Below are positions 35,153-43,581 of a stretch of DNA of 64,000 nt, one piece after another. The notes below the pieces were generated by a model. It ran no database searches. It had not been told where the DNA came from and saw only the letters and a program-made list of their open reading frames with translations. Position numbers and translations under genes: made by a program. Source of the stretch: an uncultured Bacteroidales bacterium. Its GTDB lineage: Bacteria; Bacteroidota; Bacteroidia; Bacteroidales; Muribaculaceae. The stretch spans positions 20,654-84,653 of the forward strand of contig UQMZ01000011.1 in NCBI GenBank assembly GCA_900542185.1. The letters run 5' to 3'. Every line of letters starts with the position of its first letter. Positions within the stretch are counted from its first letter, which is position 1.

Positions 35153-36727
35153 ATGAGCATCAGAAGCATCTTTTTCGAGACCTCCAATTCGCCGCGTGCC
35201 TGCCTGAAATGGATTATAGTCATAGTGGCCGCATTAGTATTCGTGTTGTTATCATCAACATCGTACAATCTCAAGAGTGACGGCCCGACAATCCAGTTGA
35301 CGCGGCAGGCAGTAATGACCCAGCGGTTCGACAAGGATACCATAAAACAGGTGTTGCCCGCCGGCGACAGTATACGTGTGCTGGCCATCGACCGTTCGTC
35401 GTTCGGTCAGAAATGGCTTGTGCAGTCTTCGAAAGGGGAGCGCGGATGGATTGACGCCGCGCAATTGCCCCAGATCCGGCAGGTGGTAACAAAGGGCAAA
35501 TTCGAAGGTGATACCGTTACAATTTGCGGTACGGGTAGCGGTGCGACATCAAAGTATGTATTCAAGAACAGTGCCGGCGAGGAGGATGACCGTTCTACAA
35601 AGGACTTCATACCTGTATTGAAAGATTGGGACGATTACGCCTACAATAGCGACGGCGTCGTAGGAGTATGCTCCATGAAGAAATTCAAGTCAAAGACCGA
35701 AGGGAAGAATATGGTGGAAGTGGACAAGGCTTTAGGTTCGCCGATACAGGTGCACAGCACACCGCAGGGCCTCGAAGCAAGCTATTCGTGGAAGGTGTTC
35801 GACCCCACCACGGGAACGATGCAGCTACCCACGGTTACATTTTCAAGCGATTCCATAGCAACCGGCGTGACTTATAGTGAATGGACATCGCGTGCATCTT
35901 CTTGGCTAAAACGCGTGCCTATGGCTTCAACCATCATCGACTGGCCGTTAACTTCGGTGATGGTGCGAGATTCACGTTACAACGCCATGAGCGATCCCAC
36001 GATGTCAGGTTGGAAACGTGCGGGAGCTTTGCTTATGATTCCGATTATTCTGCTGGCCGGGTTCATTATGATGTTCATGGCACAGACGCTTCCGGTACTG
36101 CTGATGGGCTGGCTGGTGAAGTTCCCCCGGGTGTTTGCGTTTCTGTCTGACAGATGGCTGAAATTGCTGATGGCTGTTGTGGCAGGTATATGCGCATATA
36201 GCTGGTGTGTGATGATGATGGCATGGGGGATGTTCCCCTTCTGGTGCGTGCTGATATGGTACATGACCTGGTATTGCTTCCTGCTTGCCTCAAGTCCGTT
36301 GTGCAGGCCTGCAAAGCTGCGTTGTCCCAAGTGTCACAGACTATATACTATCGACTTCGATCACAGGGTCTTCGAATATGATGAGATTAAGAAAGGTAAG
36401 GATATAGTGTTCAACAGGCTGCTGGGCACGCGCACCGAGAAATGGAAGGCATGGACGGAGGTTACAACTATCACTACTTATCGCGATGGCCACAAGACGG
36501 AAAAGACAACAAAGAAGGACGAGCACACGATGGCCCGCGATCACAACGAGTATGAGTTTATTGATTATGAGGTGACCTACCGGCTGGACCATTATCGCAA
36601 TTACTTCAAATGCAGTAAATGCGATTATGTGGAGGAAAGCACTGATGTAGAATTCACGGAGCTGGACCGCAAGGTGGTGGGCACCCATACGGAAGAAGGG
36701 GCCGGGAATGAGTATCGGTTGGACTGA
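35153..36727 (+). CDS. Membrane protein with SH3-like region and C-terminal zinc ribbon, function unknown
   Basis: I do not recognise the family. The 524-residue protein has one N-terminal membrane segment (WIIVIVAALVFVLLSS), a beta-rich outer part (about 40-260) whose LPAGDSIRVLAIDRS and GERGWIDAAQL resemble an SH3-like fold, then three to four membrane segments (about 280-390). The C-terminal part starts with CPKCHRLYTIDFDH and later has CSKCDYVEE: two CxxC pairs that probably hold one zinc, separated by about 90 residues including VTTITTYRDGHKTEKTTKK. The ATG at 35153 is chosen over an in-frame TTG upstream because it follows the promoter. It is monocistronic, with a strong terminator behind. 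Confidence 0.6.
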   Translation: MSIRSIFFETSNSPRACLKWIIVIVAALVFVLLSSTSYNLKSDGPTIQLTRQAVMTQRFDKDTIKQVLPAGDSIRVLAIDRSSFGQKWLVQSSKGERGWIDAAQLPQIRQVVTKGKFEGDTVTICGTGSGATSKYVFKNSAGEEDDRSTKDFIPVLKDWDDYAYNSDGVVGVCSMKKFKSKTEGKNMVEVDKALGSPIQVHSTPQGLEASYSWKVFDPTTGTMQLPTVTFSSDSIATGVTYSEWTSRASSWLKRVPMASTIIDWPLTSVMVRDSRYNAMSDPTMSGWKRAGALLMIPIILLAGFIMMFMAQTLPVLLMGWLVKFPRVFAFLSDRWLKLLMAVVAGICAYSWCVMMMAWGMFPFWCVLIWYMTWYCFLLASSPLCRPAKLRCPKCHRLYTIDFDHRVFEYDEIKKGKDIVFNRLLGTRTEKWKAWTEVTTITTYRDGHKTEKTTKKDEHTMARDHNEYEFIDYEVTYRLDHYRNYFKCSKCDYVEESTDVEFTELDRKVVGTHTEEGAGNEYRLD

Positions 36728-36789
36728 TAGAGGTAGCTAAAGCTTCATACTGAAACAAAAAGGCGACATGCACACATGAATACTGAAAC

Positions 36790-36833
36790 AAAAAAGGCGA
36801 TGTGCACGTGAATCGGTGCATATCGCCTTTTTT
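36790..36833. terminator. Bidirectional terminator with a partial tandem copy
   Basis: An 18-bp arm aaaaaaggcgatgtgcac pairs with gtgcatatcgcctttttt (one mismatch), with A-run and T-run at either end, so it can end transcripts from both sides. The left part (tactgaaaca plus the ggcga...tgcac half-stem) is also present once more just upstream at about 36748-36777, a short tandem duplication of half the terminator. Confidence 0.88.
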
Positions 36834-36854
36834 GTAGATGTTTTGTCAGGATGA

Positions 36855-37466
36855 TTAGCGGCGGTCGCGCTTGTCAGCCTTCTTGGCATTTTTATCAGCC
36901 TTGGCTATCTTACTGCCTTCAATGTTGAATCTCTTTCCGAACTTTTCATCCTTTCTGAACTTGTGGTGCTTGAAGTTGCCGCGTGCGGCGTGCTTCGGGC
37001 CTTTGTTGAGGTAGTTCTGCTCCAGGAACTGGGTGTACTGCTCGGGAGTCAGGATCTTCTTGATGTCGGCAAGCTGCTGACGCTTCAGGTCCTGTGCCTG
37101 GTTGCGCAGGTCCTTCTTCAGCGAGTCGTTGCGCTGTTTGTTCTGCTTGGCATCCCCACGCAGTGCCTGACGTTTCTCGCCATAATTCTTGCAGAGAGCC
37201 TGAAGCTGCTGCTTCTGGGTGTCAGTGAGGTTCAGTCCGTTGAAGCAGCTGAAGCCGTTGCACTGTGCGGGACGCGCTTTATACTGACGGTTGCAGGGAA
37301 TCTGTGCGCAGTCAGTTTGCGGACAGTTGGTCTGCTGACAGTTTACCTGCGCGCAGTTCTGAGGTGCGCAGTTTGCGGATGCGCCGCAAGGAGTGGCGGT
37401 CTGTGCGTATGCTGTTGCGATGCCGAATCCCAGCATACATGCAATTCCAATCATTGATTTCTTCAT
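36855..37466 (-). CDS. Cys-rich Spy/CpxP-like periplasmic protein
   Basis: An exported protein of about 203 residues (ATG at 37466 with GGA spacing; an ATG three codons upstream is possible). After the signal peptide (AYAQ) comes a segment with about eight cysteines in a near-regular NC-x4-5 pattern (ANCAPQNCAQVNCQQTNC). Residues about 78-160 form the helical core typical of Spy/CpxP or LTXXQ proteins: LTDTQKQQLQALCKNYGEKR, DSLKKDLRNQAQDLKRQQLA and ILTPEQYTQFLEQN. The end is very basic (KHAARGNFKHHKFRK, KADKNAKKADKRDRR). Spy-like proteins act as periplasmic chaperones or metal stress factors; the cysteine and histidine content suggests metal binding, which is inference. Confidence 0.72.
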   Translation of the reverse strand: MKKSMIGIACMLGFGIATAYAQTATPCGASANCAPQNCAQVNCQQTNCPQTDCAQIPCNRQYKARPAQCNGFSCFNGLNLTDTQKQQLQALCKNYGEKRQALRGDAKQNKQRNDSLKKDLRNQAQDLKRQQLADIKKILTPEQYTQFLEQNYLNKGPKHAARGNFKHHKFRKDEKFGKRFNIEGSKIAKADKNAKKADKRDRR

Positions 37467-37590
37467 ATTTTCCATTTTTTTTCGTTTCGTAATTATAGAC
37501 CGCGGTTTATGCCCAAAGGTTTAGACGGCATTTAGCAAAATTTTGTTAAGGACGTTTTAAGAAGTTTTAATTTCAAAACATGCTCATTAT

Positions 37591-38064
37591 ATGGAAGTAG
37601 TGCTTCTTGCGATAGGAAAGACCAATATAAAGTTTGTGGAAGAAGGTATCAAAGAATATGAGGGACGGTTGCGACGTTACATGACGTTTCGGACGGAATG
37701 GCTGCGCGACGTCAAGGGAGCGGGACAATTGGCCGAGGCGCGTCAGAAGGAATTGGAGGGCGAGGTCATACTTGCCAAGCTGCAGCCGTCGGACATGGTC
37801 ATATTATTGGATGAGCGCGGCAAGGAATTTACCTCGCGCGAGTTTGCGGTGTGGATGGAGAAGCAGATGGCTTCAGGCCGCAAGCGCATAGTGTTTGTGA
37901 TCGGCGGCCCATACGGATTCAGTCCGGCTGTATATGACAGAGCCGACGGCAAGGTGTCGATGTCAAAGATGACCTTCAACCACGAGATGATACGCCTGTT
38001 CTTTGTGGAACAGATGTACCGCGCCATGACCATACTGCGGGGAGAACCCTACCACCATGATTAG
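37591..38064 (+). CDS. rlmH: 23S rRNA pseudouridine(1915) N3-methyltransferase RlmH
   Basis: SPOUT-fold methyltransferase of 157 residues, the standard length, which modifies helix 69 of 23S rRNA. It has VILLDERGKEFTSREFAVWM, the SAM-binding knot line FVIGGPYGFSPAVYDRAD and the family ending HEMIRLFFVEQMYRAMTILR with GEPYHH. It is not in an obvious operon; the next gene is 93 bp away and the Cys-rich gene is divergent. Confidence 0.97.
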   Translation: MEVVLLAIGKTNIKFVEEGIKEYEGRLRRYMTFRTEWLRDVKGAGQLAEARQKELEGEVILAKLQPSDMVILLDERGKEFTSREFAVWMEKQMASGRKRIVFVIGGPYGFSPAVYDRADGKVSMSKMTFNHEMIRLFFVEQMYRAMTILRGEPYHHD

Positions 38065-38157
38065 TGACGAGTGATAAGTGACGAGTTTCAGAGGGAATTT
38101 GGGTTAAACCTGAAGTTTGTTTGTTATTCTAATATGTAATGTGAATAACATGGTATT

Positions 38158-38913
38158 ATGATGAGAAGAATCCTGTTTGTATTAATATCTATAATAATAA
38201 GTGTGCAATGTCTGGCTGTGACTTTCCACAACGAGACGCTGCATTATGTAATCAGTTATAAGTGGGGACTGATACATAAGGATGCGGGCGATGCGACGTT
38301 GTCGCTGCGTCAGCGCGGGCAACACTATGACCTGATGCTTGCGGGCAAGACGCGTCCCTGGGCCGACAAGATTTATATGACGCGCGACACACTGTTAGGC
38401 ACCATCAATAAGGTGGATCTTTCGCCCGTGTCATATACCAAAATCACGCATGAGAAGGACCATCACGACCGCACGGAGATATCGTATACCAGGTTTCGAG
38501 GAGTCACCAAGGGTGAAACCGTCAAGTATAAGACCCGTAACGGCAAGACGACCGTTAAACGGCATAAGATAACCGGCACAGGTCCTGTGTTCGACATGCT
38601 TTCGATATTCTATTATCTGCGGACTCTGGATTATGACCGGCTGACCGAAAAACATTATGTATATAAGGCCACGGTCTTTTCCGGCTCACGCTCCGAGACG
38701 GTTACCATACGTTGCGAAGGTCGTAAAAATATAAAGCTACGCAACAAACAGACTCGCGAAGCCTATCACATCAAGTTTAGGTTCACCACCGGAGGGGGTA
38801 CCAAATCAAGTGACGATATCGATACCTGGATCTCGACAGACAGCCAGCACATTCCGTTATACTTAGTCGGCAAGCTTCCTGTGGGAGAGGTAAGAGCCTA
38901 CTACGTTAATTAG
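38158..38913 (+). CDS. DUF3108 exported protein
   Basis: A 251-residue protein with a signal peptide (about residues 1-20, VQCLA) and no lipobox. The body is beta-rich and fits DUF3108: NETLHYVISYKWGLIHKDAGDA at the start, a middle SVSY-like strand, GPVFDMLSIFYYLRTLDYDRL, and the ending STDSQHIPLYLVGKLPVGEVRAYY. DUF3108 proteins are periplasmic and of unknown function, common in Bacteroidetes. A bidirectional terminator follows. Confidence 0.85.
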   Translation: MMRRILFVLISIIISVQCLAVTFHNETLHYVISYKWGLIHKDAGDATLSLRQRGQHYDLMLAGKTRPWADKIYMTRDTLLGTINKVDLSPVSYTKITHEKDHHDRTEISYTRFRGVTKGETVKYKTRNGKTTVKRHKITGTGPVFDMLSIFYYLRTLDYDRLTEKHYVYKATVFSGSRSETVTIRCEGRKNIKLRNKQTREAYHIKFRFTTGGGTKSSDDIDTWISTDSQHIPLYLVGKLPVGEVRAYYVN

Positions 38914-38943
38914 GGGATAGACAATAGATAAAGATAGCGGAAT

Positions 38944-38976
38944 ATAAAACGCGGATTTAGCGAATCCGCGTTTTAT
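38944..38976. terminator. Bidirectional terminator between DUF3108 and sodB
   Basis: A perfect 14-bp stem (ataaaacgcggatt / aatccgcgttttat) with a 5-base loop between two convergent genes. Confidence 0.9.
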
Positions 38977-39015
38977 GTTCCATTCTTAGTTATCGGTTAT
39001 CGTTATCCTGTGCAC

Positions 39016-39594
39016 TTACTCGTAGCGCATGGAAACGATGTCCCAGTCCACGATGTTCCACAGCTGCTTCAGGTAATCGGCACGGCGGTTCTGATAGTCC
39101 AGATAGTATGCGTGCTCCCATACGTCGAACGTCATGATTGGACGCAGGCCATCGGTCATGGGGTTGCCGGCGTTAGGACCCTGAGTGATGTGAAGGTCTC
39201 CGTTTTTGTCGGCTGAAAGCCAGACCCATCCGGAACCGAACAGGGTGGCGCCTTTCTCCTCAAACTGACGCTTGAACTCGTCGAACGAACCGAAGGTGGC
39301 GTCTATCTTCTCGCGCAGTTTGCCTGTCGGTTCTTTCAGACCTTCGGGCGAGAACTGGAAGAAATAGAATATGTGGTTCCAGGCCTGCGAGGCATTGTTG
39401 AAGATCTTGCCCTCGCTCTTCACGATTATGTCTTCAAGAGACATGTTCTCGAATTCCGTGCCTTCTATCAGAGAGTTGAGAGTGTTGATATAGTTGCTCT
39501 CATGTTTGCCGTAGTGATAATCGATCGTATTACGAGATATGTACGGCTGCAGGGCGTCTACCGCGTATGGTAGACGTGGTTGACTGAATTTCAT
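39016..39594 (-). CDS. sodB: Superoxide dismutase (Fe/Mn family)
   Basis: A 192-residue cytoplasmic Fe/Mn superoxide dismutase. Metal ligands are recognisable: the first histidine in TIDYHYGKHESNYIN, the second in ASQAWNHIFYF, and the Asp and His in TFDVWEHAYYLDYQNRRADYL. Family signature and length are standard. In Bacteroidales such enzymes are often cambialistic (active with iron or manganese). It is monocistronic, with terminators on both sides. Confidence 0.97.
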   Translation of the reverse strand: MKFSQPRLPYAVDALQPYISRNTIDYHYGKHESNYINTLNSLIEGTEFENMSLEDIIVKSEGKIFNNASQAWNHIFYFFQFSPEGLKEPTGKLREKIDATFGSFDEFKRQFEEKGATLFGSGWVWLSADKNGDLHITQGPNAGNPMTDGLRPIMTFDVWEHAYYLDYQNRRADYLKQLWNIVDWDIVSMRYE

Positions 39595-39650
39595 AATATC
39601 CTCTTAAATTTAATCGAAAAAAAACATATTACCGTAGGCCCCAAAAACAA

Positions 39651-39681
39651 GGCGCCTCACTATGAGAACAAGTGAGGCGCC
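39651..39681. terminator. Terminator of the thi operon
   Basis: A perfect 10-bp GC-rich stem (ggcgcctcac / gtgaggcgcc) with an 11-base loop, between the thiH stop and the sodB start. It lies 25 bp beyond thiH on the minus strand. Confidence 0.8.
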
Positions 39682-39705
39682 CTATCGGTTCAACAGTGCC
39701 CGGAA

Positions 39706-40908
39706 TCAATCAAAAACGGAATCCCAGTCCTTCCATACAGGCTGGTAGCCGCCGGCGGCGATAGCCTCGATTACTTCGGTCGGAGTGCGTTCGTCCGACA
39801 CTTCGAACTGCTCCAGAGCCTCGGGCGTGCTGCAATATCCTCCAGGTTCCGTCTTGCTTCCGGCGCTAAGTGACGTCACACCTAACGGGAAGATATGATT
39901 GCGGTACTCCGGTGCCTCGCGTGTGGAGAACGAGATGTCCACATCATGGTCAAAGATGCGGAACGCACAGGTCAGCTTCACCAATTCGCGGTCGGAGATG
40001 ATGCTCTTGGGCTGATAGCCGCTCTCCGACGGACGCATACGCGGAAAATTGACCGAATAGCGCGAGCGCCAGTACTTCTTCTGAAGATAACGCAGATGCC
40101 GCGCCATCATCACCACGTCGGGCTGCCAGTCCTCAAGACCGAGCAATACGCCGAGACCTATCTTGTGTACTCCTGCGTCGCCCATTCGGTCATATCCGTT
40201 CAGACGCCATTCGTAGTGGCTTTTCATGCCCCACGGATGATACTTCCTGTACGATTCCCTGTGGTATGTCTCCTGAAAGCAGACCACGCCGTTCAGTCCG
40301 GAGTGTGTCAGGCGCTCGTATTGCGACGAACGAAGCGGCATCACCTCGATGGTCATGTTGTGGAAATAGGGACGGCACACCTGCAATACGTTCTCCAGGT
40401 AATCGACACCGCACTTCGACGGCCATTCGCCGGTGACAATCAGTATGTTCTCGAACGGACCGAGCTTCTTGATTGCCTTGCATTCCGCCTCCACCTGCTC
40501 CATGGTCAGGATGGTGCGCGGCATTTTGTTATCGAAGTTGAAACCGCAATACACGCACTTGTTGGTGCAAGCATTGGTGACGTACATCGGGATATACAGC
40601 GACACCACGTTGCCGAAGCGCTCGCGGGTGAAGTGGCGGCTAAGCTGCGCCATTTCCTCCAGGTGCGCGTCGGCAGCGGGGGAAATGAGCACAGCGAATT
40701 CCTCCGGTGTCAGCTGCTTCACGTTACGCGCGGCCTTGGCCAGCACACGTCGCACGTCGGCGTCCGTTGCCTCGCGAACCATGCGGAACGTATCGTCCCA
40801 GTCATAGTCGCCGATCACATCGGTGAATCCATGACCGAATATAGCATTGGGCGTCGGGTCGCTCGGAGCCTTGAATGAATTGATTTCTTTATCTGTCGTT
40901 ACTGACAT
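39706..40908 (-). CDS. thiH: 2-iminoacetate synthase (tyrosine lyase)
   Basis: Radical-SAM enzyme of 400 residues that cleaves tyrosine to p-cresol and 2-iminoacetate (dehydroglycine) for the thiazole ring of thiamine. The iron-sulfur motif is CTNKCVYCGF (CxxxCxxC). Later lines typical of ThiH are TGEWPSKCGVDYL, FQETYHRESYRKYHPWGMKSHYEWRL and YSVNFPRMRPSESGYQP. It is the third gene of the thiG-thiC-thiH transcript, 21 bp after thiC. Using ThiH (oxygen-sensitive) rather than glycine oxidase ThiO fits an anaerobe. Confidence 0.96.
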   Translation of the reverse strand: MSVTTDKEINSFKAPSDPTPNAIFGHGFTDVIGDYDWDDTFRMVREATDADVRRVLAKAARNVKQLTPEEFAVLISPAADAHLEEMAQLSRHFTRERFGNVVSLYIPMYVTNACTNKCVYCGFNFDNKMPRTILTMEQVEAECKAIKKLGPFENILIVTGEWPSKCGVDYLENVLQVCRPYFHNMTIEVMPLRSSQYERLTHSGLNGVVCFQETYHRESYRKYHPWGMKSHYEWRLNGYDRMGDAGVHKIGLGVLLGLEDWQPDVVMMARHLRYLQKKYWRSRYSVNFPRMRPSESGYQPKSIISDRELVKLTCAFRIFDHDVDISFSTREAPEYRNHIFPLGVTSLSAGSKTEPGGYCSTPEALEQFEVSDERTPTEVIEAIAAGGYQPVWKDWDSVFD

Positions 40909-40929
40909 TTTCAGTTGTTTATAATCCTT

Positions 40930-42642
40930 TTATTGTTCGCATTTGTCGGCGATGTCCTGCGATATACGCATAGCGCAGAAGTTGGGGCCGCACATGGTGC
41001 AGAAACGGTCGTTGGCATCGGGAGCCTCACGGCGCGACTGGAGGTAATATTCCTTGGCACGTTCCGGGTCAAGGCTCAGGTTGAACTGGTCCTTCCAGCG
41101 GAAGTCGTAGCGCGCCTTGGAAAGTGCGTCGTCGCGAACGGTTGCGCCGGGGAATCCCTTGGCGATGTCGGCGGCGTGGGCGGCGATCTTGTAAGTCACC
41201 ACACCCTCGCGCACGTCAGACAGCGTGGGGAGCGACAGGTGCTCCTTGGGCGTCACATAGCATATCATGGCCGTTCCGAGCGCCGAGATGATGGCTGCTC
41301 CGATAGCCGATGTGATATGGTCGTATGCCGGGGCGATGTCGGTGGTAAGCGGGCCGAGTGTGTAGAAGGGAGCCTCGTGGCACGACTTGATTTCACGGTC
41401 CATGTTCTCGGGAATCTTCTGCATCGGCACGTGTCCGGGACCTTCTATCAGCACCTGTACGTCGTGCTCCCATGCCTTGGCGCAGAGTTCGCCAAGCACA
41501 TCCAGCTCAAGGAACTGTGCGCGGTCGTTGGCATCGTGGATGGAGCCGGGACGCATGCCGTCGCCGAGTGATACGGCTACATCGTACTTGTTCAGAATCT
41601 CGCAGATTTCGTCGAAGTGCTCGTACAGGAAACTTTCCTGATTGTGCAGCACGCACCACTGGGTCATGATGGAACCGCCGCGCGACACGCAGCCTGTAAG
41701 ACGCTCGCCCACCAGTGCGGCATGTTCCTTAAGCACTCCGGCATGGATGGTGAAGTAGTCCACGCCCTGCTCGGCCTGCTCTATGAGGGTGTCGCGGTAT
41801 ATCTCCCAAGTCAGTTTGCTGACGTCACCATTCACCTTCTCAAGAGCCTGATAGATAGGCACGGTACCCATCGGTACGGGACAGTTGCGGATAATCCATT
41901 CGCGCGTCTCGTGGATGTTGTCGCCGGTGCTGAGGTCCATCAGCGTGTCGCCGCCCCAGTAGCAGCTCCACACGGCTTTGGCCACTTCCTCCTCGATGCC
42001 CGACGACAGGGCGGAGTTGCCGATGTTTGTGTTGAGCTTGCAGCTGAACTTGCGACCGATTATCATAGGCTCGGCCTCCGGGTGGTTGATATTGGAGGAG
42101 ATTACGGCGCGGCCGGCTGCCACTTCCTGACGCACGAACTCGGGCGTTATATAGCTCTTGATGCCGCGAGCTTCGTTGTCAAGATTCTCCCGGATAGCAA
42201 CATACTCCATTTCTGGAGTTATGATGCCCTTGCGGGCATAGTGCATCTGTGTGACACGGTGTCCTGCCTTGGCGCGACGGGGCTTGTGGCTGACGGGGAA
42301 ACGTATGGCGTCCAGGCTCCTGTCGTCGCGGCGCATGCGGCCGTACTGGCTGGTGATGTCGTCAAGTTCCTCTGTGTCGTTGCGGTCGAGCACCCATTGT
42401 ATGCGCTCGCGGGGAAGGCCCTTGTTGATGTCGGTCTTGATGTCCGGATCGGTGTAGGGACCCGATGTGTCGTAGACCGTGATATCCTCGTTGGGGTATT
42501 CCACACGCTTGCCGTTCTCTATCTTTACTGTGGGGTACTGATGGATCTTGCGCATGCCCACGCGGATGTCGGGGCGTGATCCCTGTACGTATATTTTCTC
42601 CGACTTAGGGTAGGAGGAGACGTCGATGTTTTCGATTTTCAT
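40930..42642 (-). CDS. thiC: Phosphomethylpyrimidine synthase
   Basis: Radical-SAM enzyme of 570 residues that turns aminoimidazole ribotide into the HMP-phosphate pyrimidine of thiamine. Clear family lines include NIGNSALSSGIEEEV, TVPIYQALEKVNGD, DYFTIHAGVL and GDGMRPGSIHDANDRAQ. The iron-sulfur cluster motif CTMCGPNFCAM (CxxCxxxxC) is near the C-terminus, as in all ThiC proteins. Complete and of normal length. It lies 16 bp after thiG. Confidence 0.98.
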   Translation of the reverse strand: MKIENIDVSSYPKSEKIYVQGSRPDIRVGMRKIHQYPTVKIENGKRVEYPNEDITVYDTSGPYTDPDIKTDINKGLPRERIQWVLDRNDTEELDDITSQYGRMRRDDRSLDAIRFPVSHKPRRAKAGHRVTQMHYARKGIITPEMEYVAIRENLDNEARGIKSYITPEFVRQEVAAGRAVISSNINHPEAEPMIIGRKFSCKLNTNIGNSALSSGIEEEVAKAVWSCYWGGDTLMDLSTGDNIHETREWIIRNCPVPMGTVPIYQALEKVNGDVSKLTWEIYRDTLIEQAEQGVDYFTIHAGVLKEHAALVGERLTGCVSRGGSIMTQWCVLHNQESFLYEHFDEICEILNKYDVAVSLGDGMRPGSIHDANDRAQFLELDVLGELCAKAWEHDVQVLIEGPGHVPMQKIPENMDREIKSCHEAPFYTLGPLTTDIAPAYDHITSAIGAAIISALGTAMICYVTPKEHLSLPTLSDVREGVVTYKIAAHAADIAKGFPGATVRDDALSKARYDFRWKDQFNLSLDPERAKEYYLQSRREAPDANDRFCTMCGPNFCAMRISQDIADKCEQ

Positions 42643-42658
42643 AGAATGAAATAAGGTA

Positions 42659-43438
42659 TTAATCGTTGAAGAATGCGGTTAATGAGCTTGTGGCCTGGGC
42701 GTTTGATGATACAGCACCGAGTCCTGCCAGGAATGCCCGGCGTCCGGCGTGCACGGCCTCGGCGAATGCCTGAGCCATCATGACGGGGTCACCGGAAACT
42801 GCAATCGCAGTGTTCACCAGCACGGCATCAGCACCCATTTCCATAGCCTCGGCGGCATGTGAAGGAGCACCGAGGCCGGCATCTACCACAACGGGAAGCT
42901 GCGACTGCTCGATGATTATCTCCAGCAGGTCGCGAGTCACCAGGCCCTTGTTGGTACCGATCGGGGCTGCAAGAGGCATCACTGCAGATGCTCCGGCCTC
43001 CTCAAGAAGTTTGCACAGCACAGGATCGGCCTGAATGTAGGGAAGCACCACGAAGCCCTCCTTGGCCAGCTCGCGGGTGGCTTTCAGAGTCTCTATGGGA
43101 TCCGGCATCAGATAGCGCGGATCGGGGTGTATTTCAAGCTTGATGAAGTTGGTCTGGAATATCTCGCGGCTCATCTGTGCGGCCAGTATGGCTTCGTCGG
43201 CGGTACGTACGCCTGAAGTGTTGGGCAGCAGCTGAACGTGCTCGCGGTTGATGTGGGTCATCATCTCGTCCGTGGCCTCGTTCATCATGTTGACGCGCTT
43301 CATCGCCACTGTGATCATCTGCGAGCCTGAAGCCTTGACGGCCTCAAGCATTACGTCCGGCGACGAAAACTTGCCGGTTCCCACAAACAGACGCGACGTG
43401 AACCCGCGTCCCCCTATGGTCAATATATCATTATTCAT
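42659..43438 (-). CDS. thiG: Thiazole synthase
   Basis: TIM-barrel enzyme of 259 residues that joins dehydroglycine, deoxyxylulose phosphate and the ThiS thiocarboxylate to form the thiazole ring. The ATG at 43438 has GAAAGAGAT upstream; an in-frame TTG farther up is less likely. Lines seen: LFVGTGKFSSPDVMLEAVKASG, MITVAMKRVN with the conserved lysine region, LLPNTSGVRTADEA, PVVVDAGLGAPSHAAEAMEMGADAVLVNTAIA (split here as DAGLGAPSHAA and GADAVLVNTAIA). First gene of the operon; thiS, thiE and thiF are not adjacent. Confidence 0.97.
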   Translation of the reverse strand: MNNDILTIGGRGFTSRLFVGTGKFSSPDVMLEAVKASGSQMITVAMKRVNMMNEATDEMMTHINREHVQLLPNTSGVRTADEAILAAQMSREIFQTNFIKLEIHPDPRYLMPDPIETLKATRELAKEGFVVLPYIQADPVLCKLLEEAGASAVMPLAAPIGTNKGLVTRDLLEIIIEQSQLPVVVDAGLGAPSHAAEAMEMGADAVLVNTAIAVSGDPVMMAQAFAEAVHAGRRAFLAGLGAVSSNAQATSSLTAFFND

Positions 43439-43481
43439 TACTAATATCTCTTTCAATATCCGTTTAGTTATTCATAGTTTG

Positions 43482-43489
43482 CAAAGATA
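43482..43489 (-). promoter_or_regulatory. -7 box of the thiG operon
   Basis: Minus-strand TATCTTTG matches TAnnTTTG. Transcription would begin near 43475, leaving a leader of only about 37 bases before thiG. That is too short for a TPP riboswitch, and no THI-box sequence is visible upstream. Confidence 0.6.
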
Positions 43490-43581
43490 CGAAATTATTA
43501 GTAAATAATGAAATAAATAATACCGCAACGATTAGAAAAGCGTGCTGTTGATAGCTCGTCGTTTAGATGATGCTACTATAA

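Noticed and set aside
38063..38086. Short direct repeat agtgacgag after rlmH
   Set aside because: Only 10 bp, overlapping the stop codon region, with no second feature to suggest function.
43457..43560. Possible TPP riboswitch ahead of thiG
   Set aside because: None of the conserved THI-box blocks (CTGAGA, ACCTGATCTGGATAATGCC type) appear on the minus strand, and the leader is too short.
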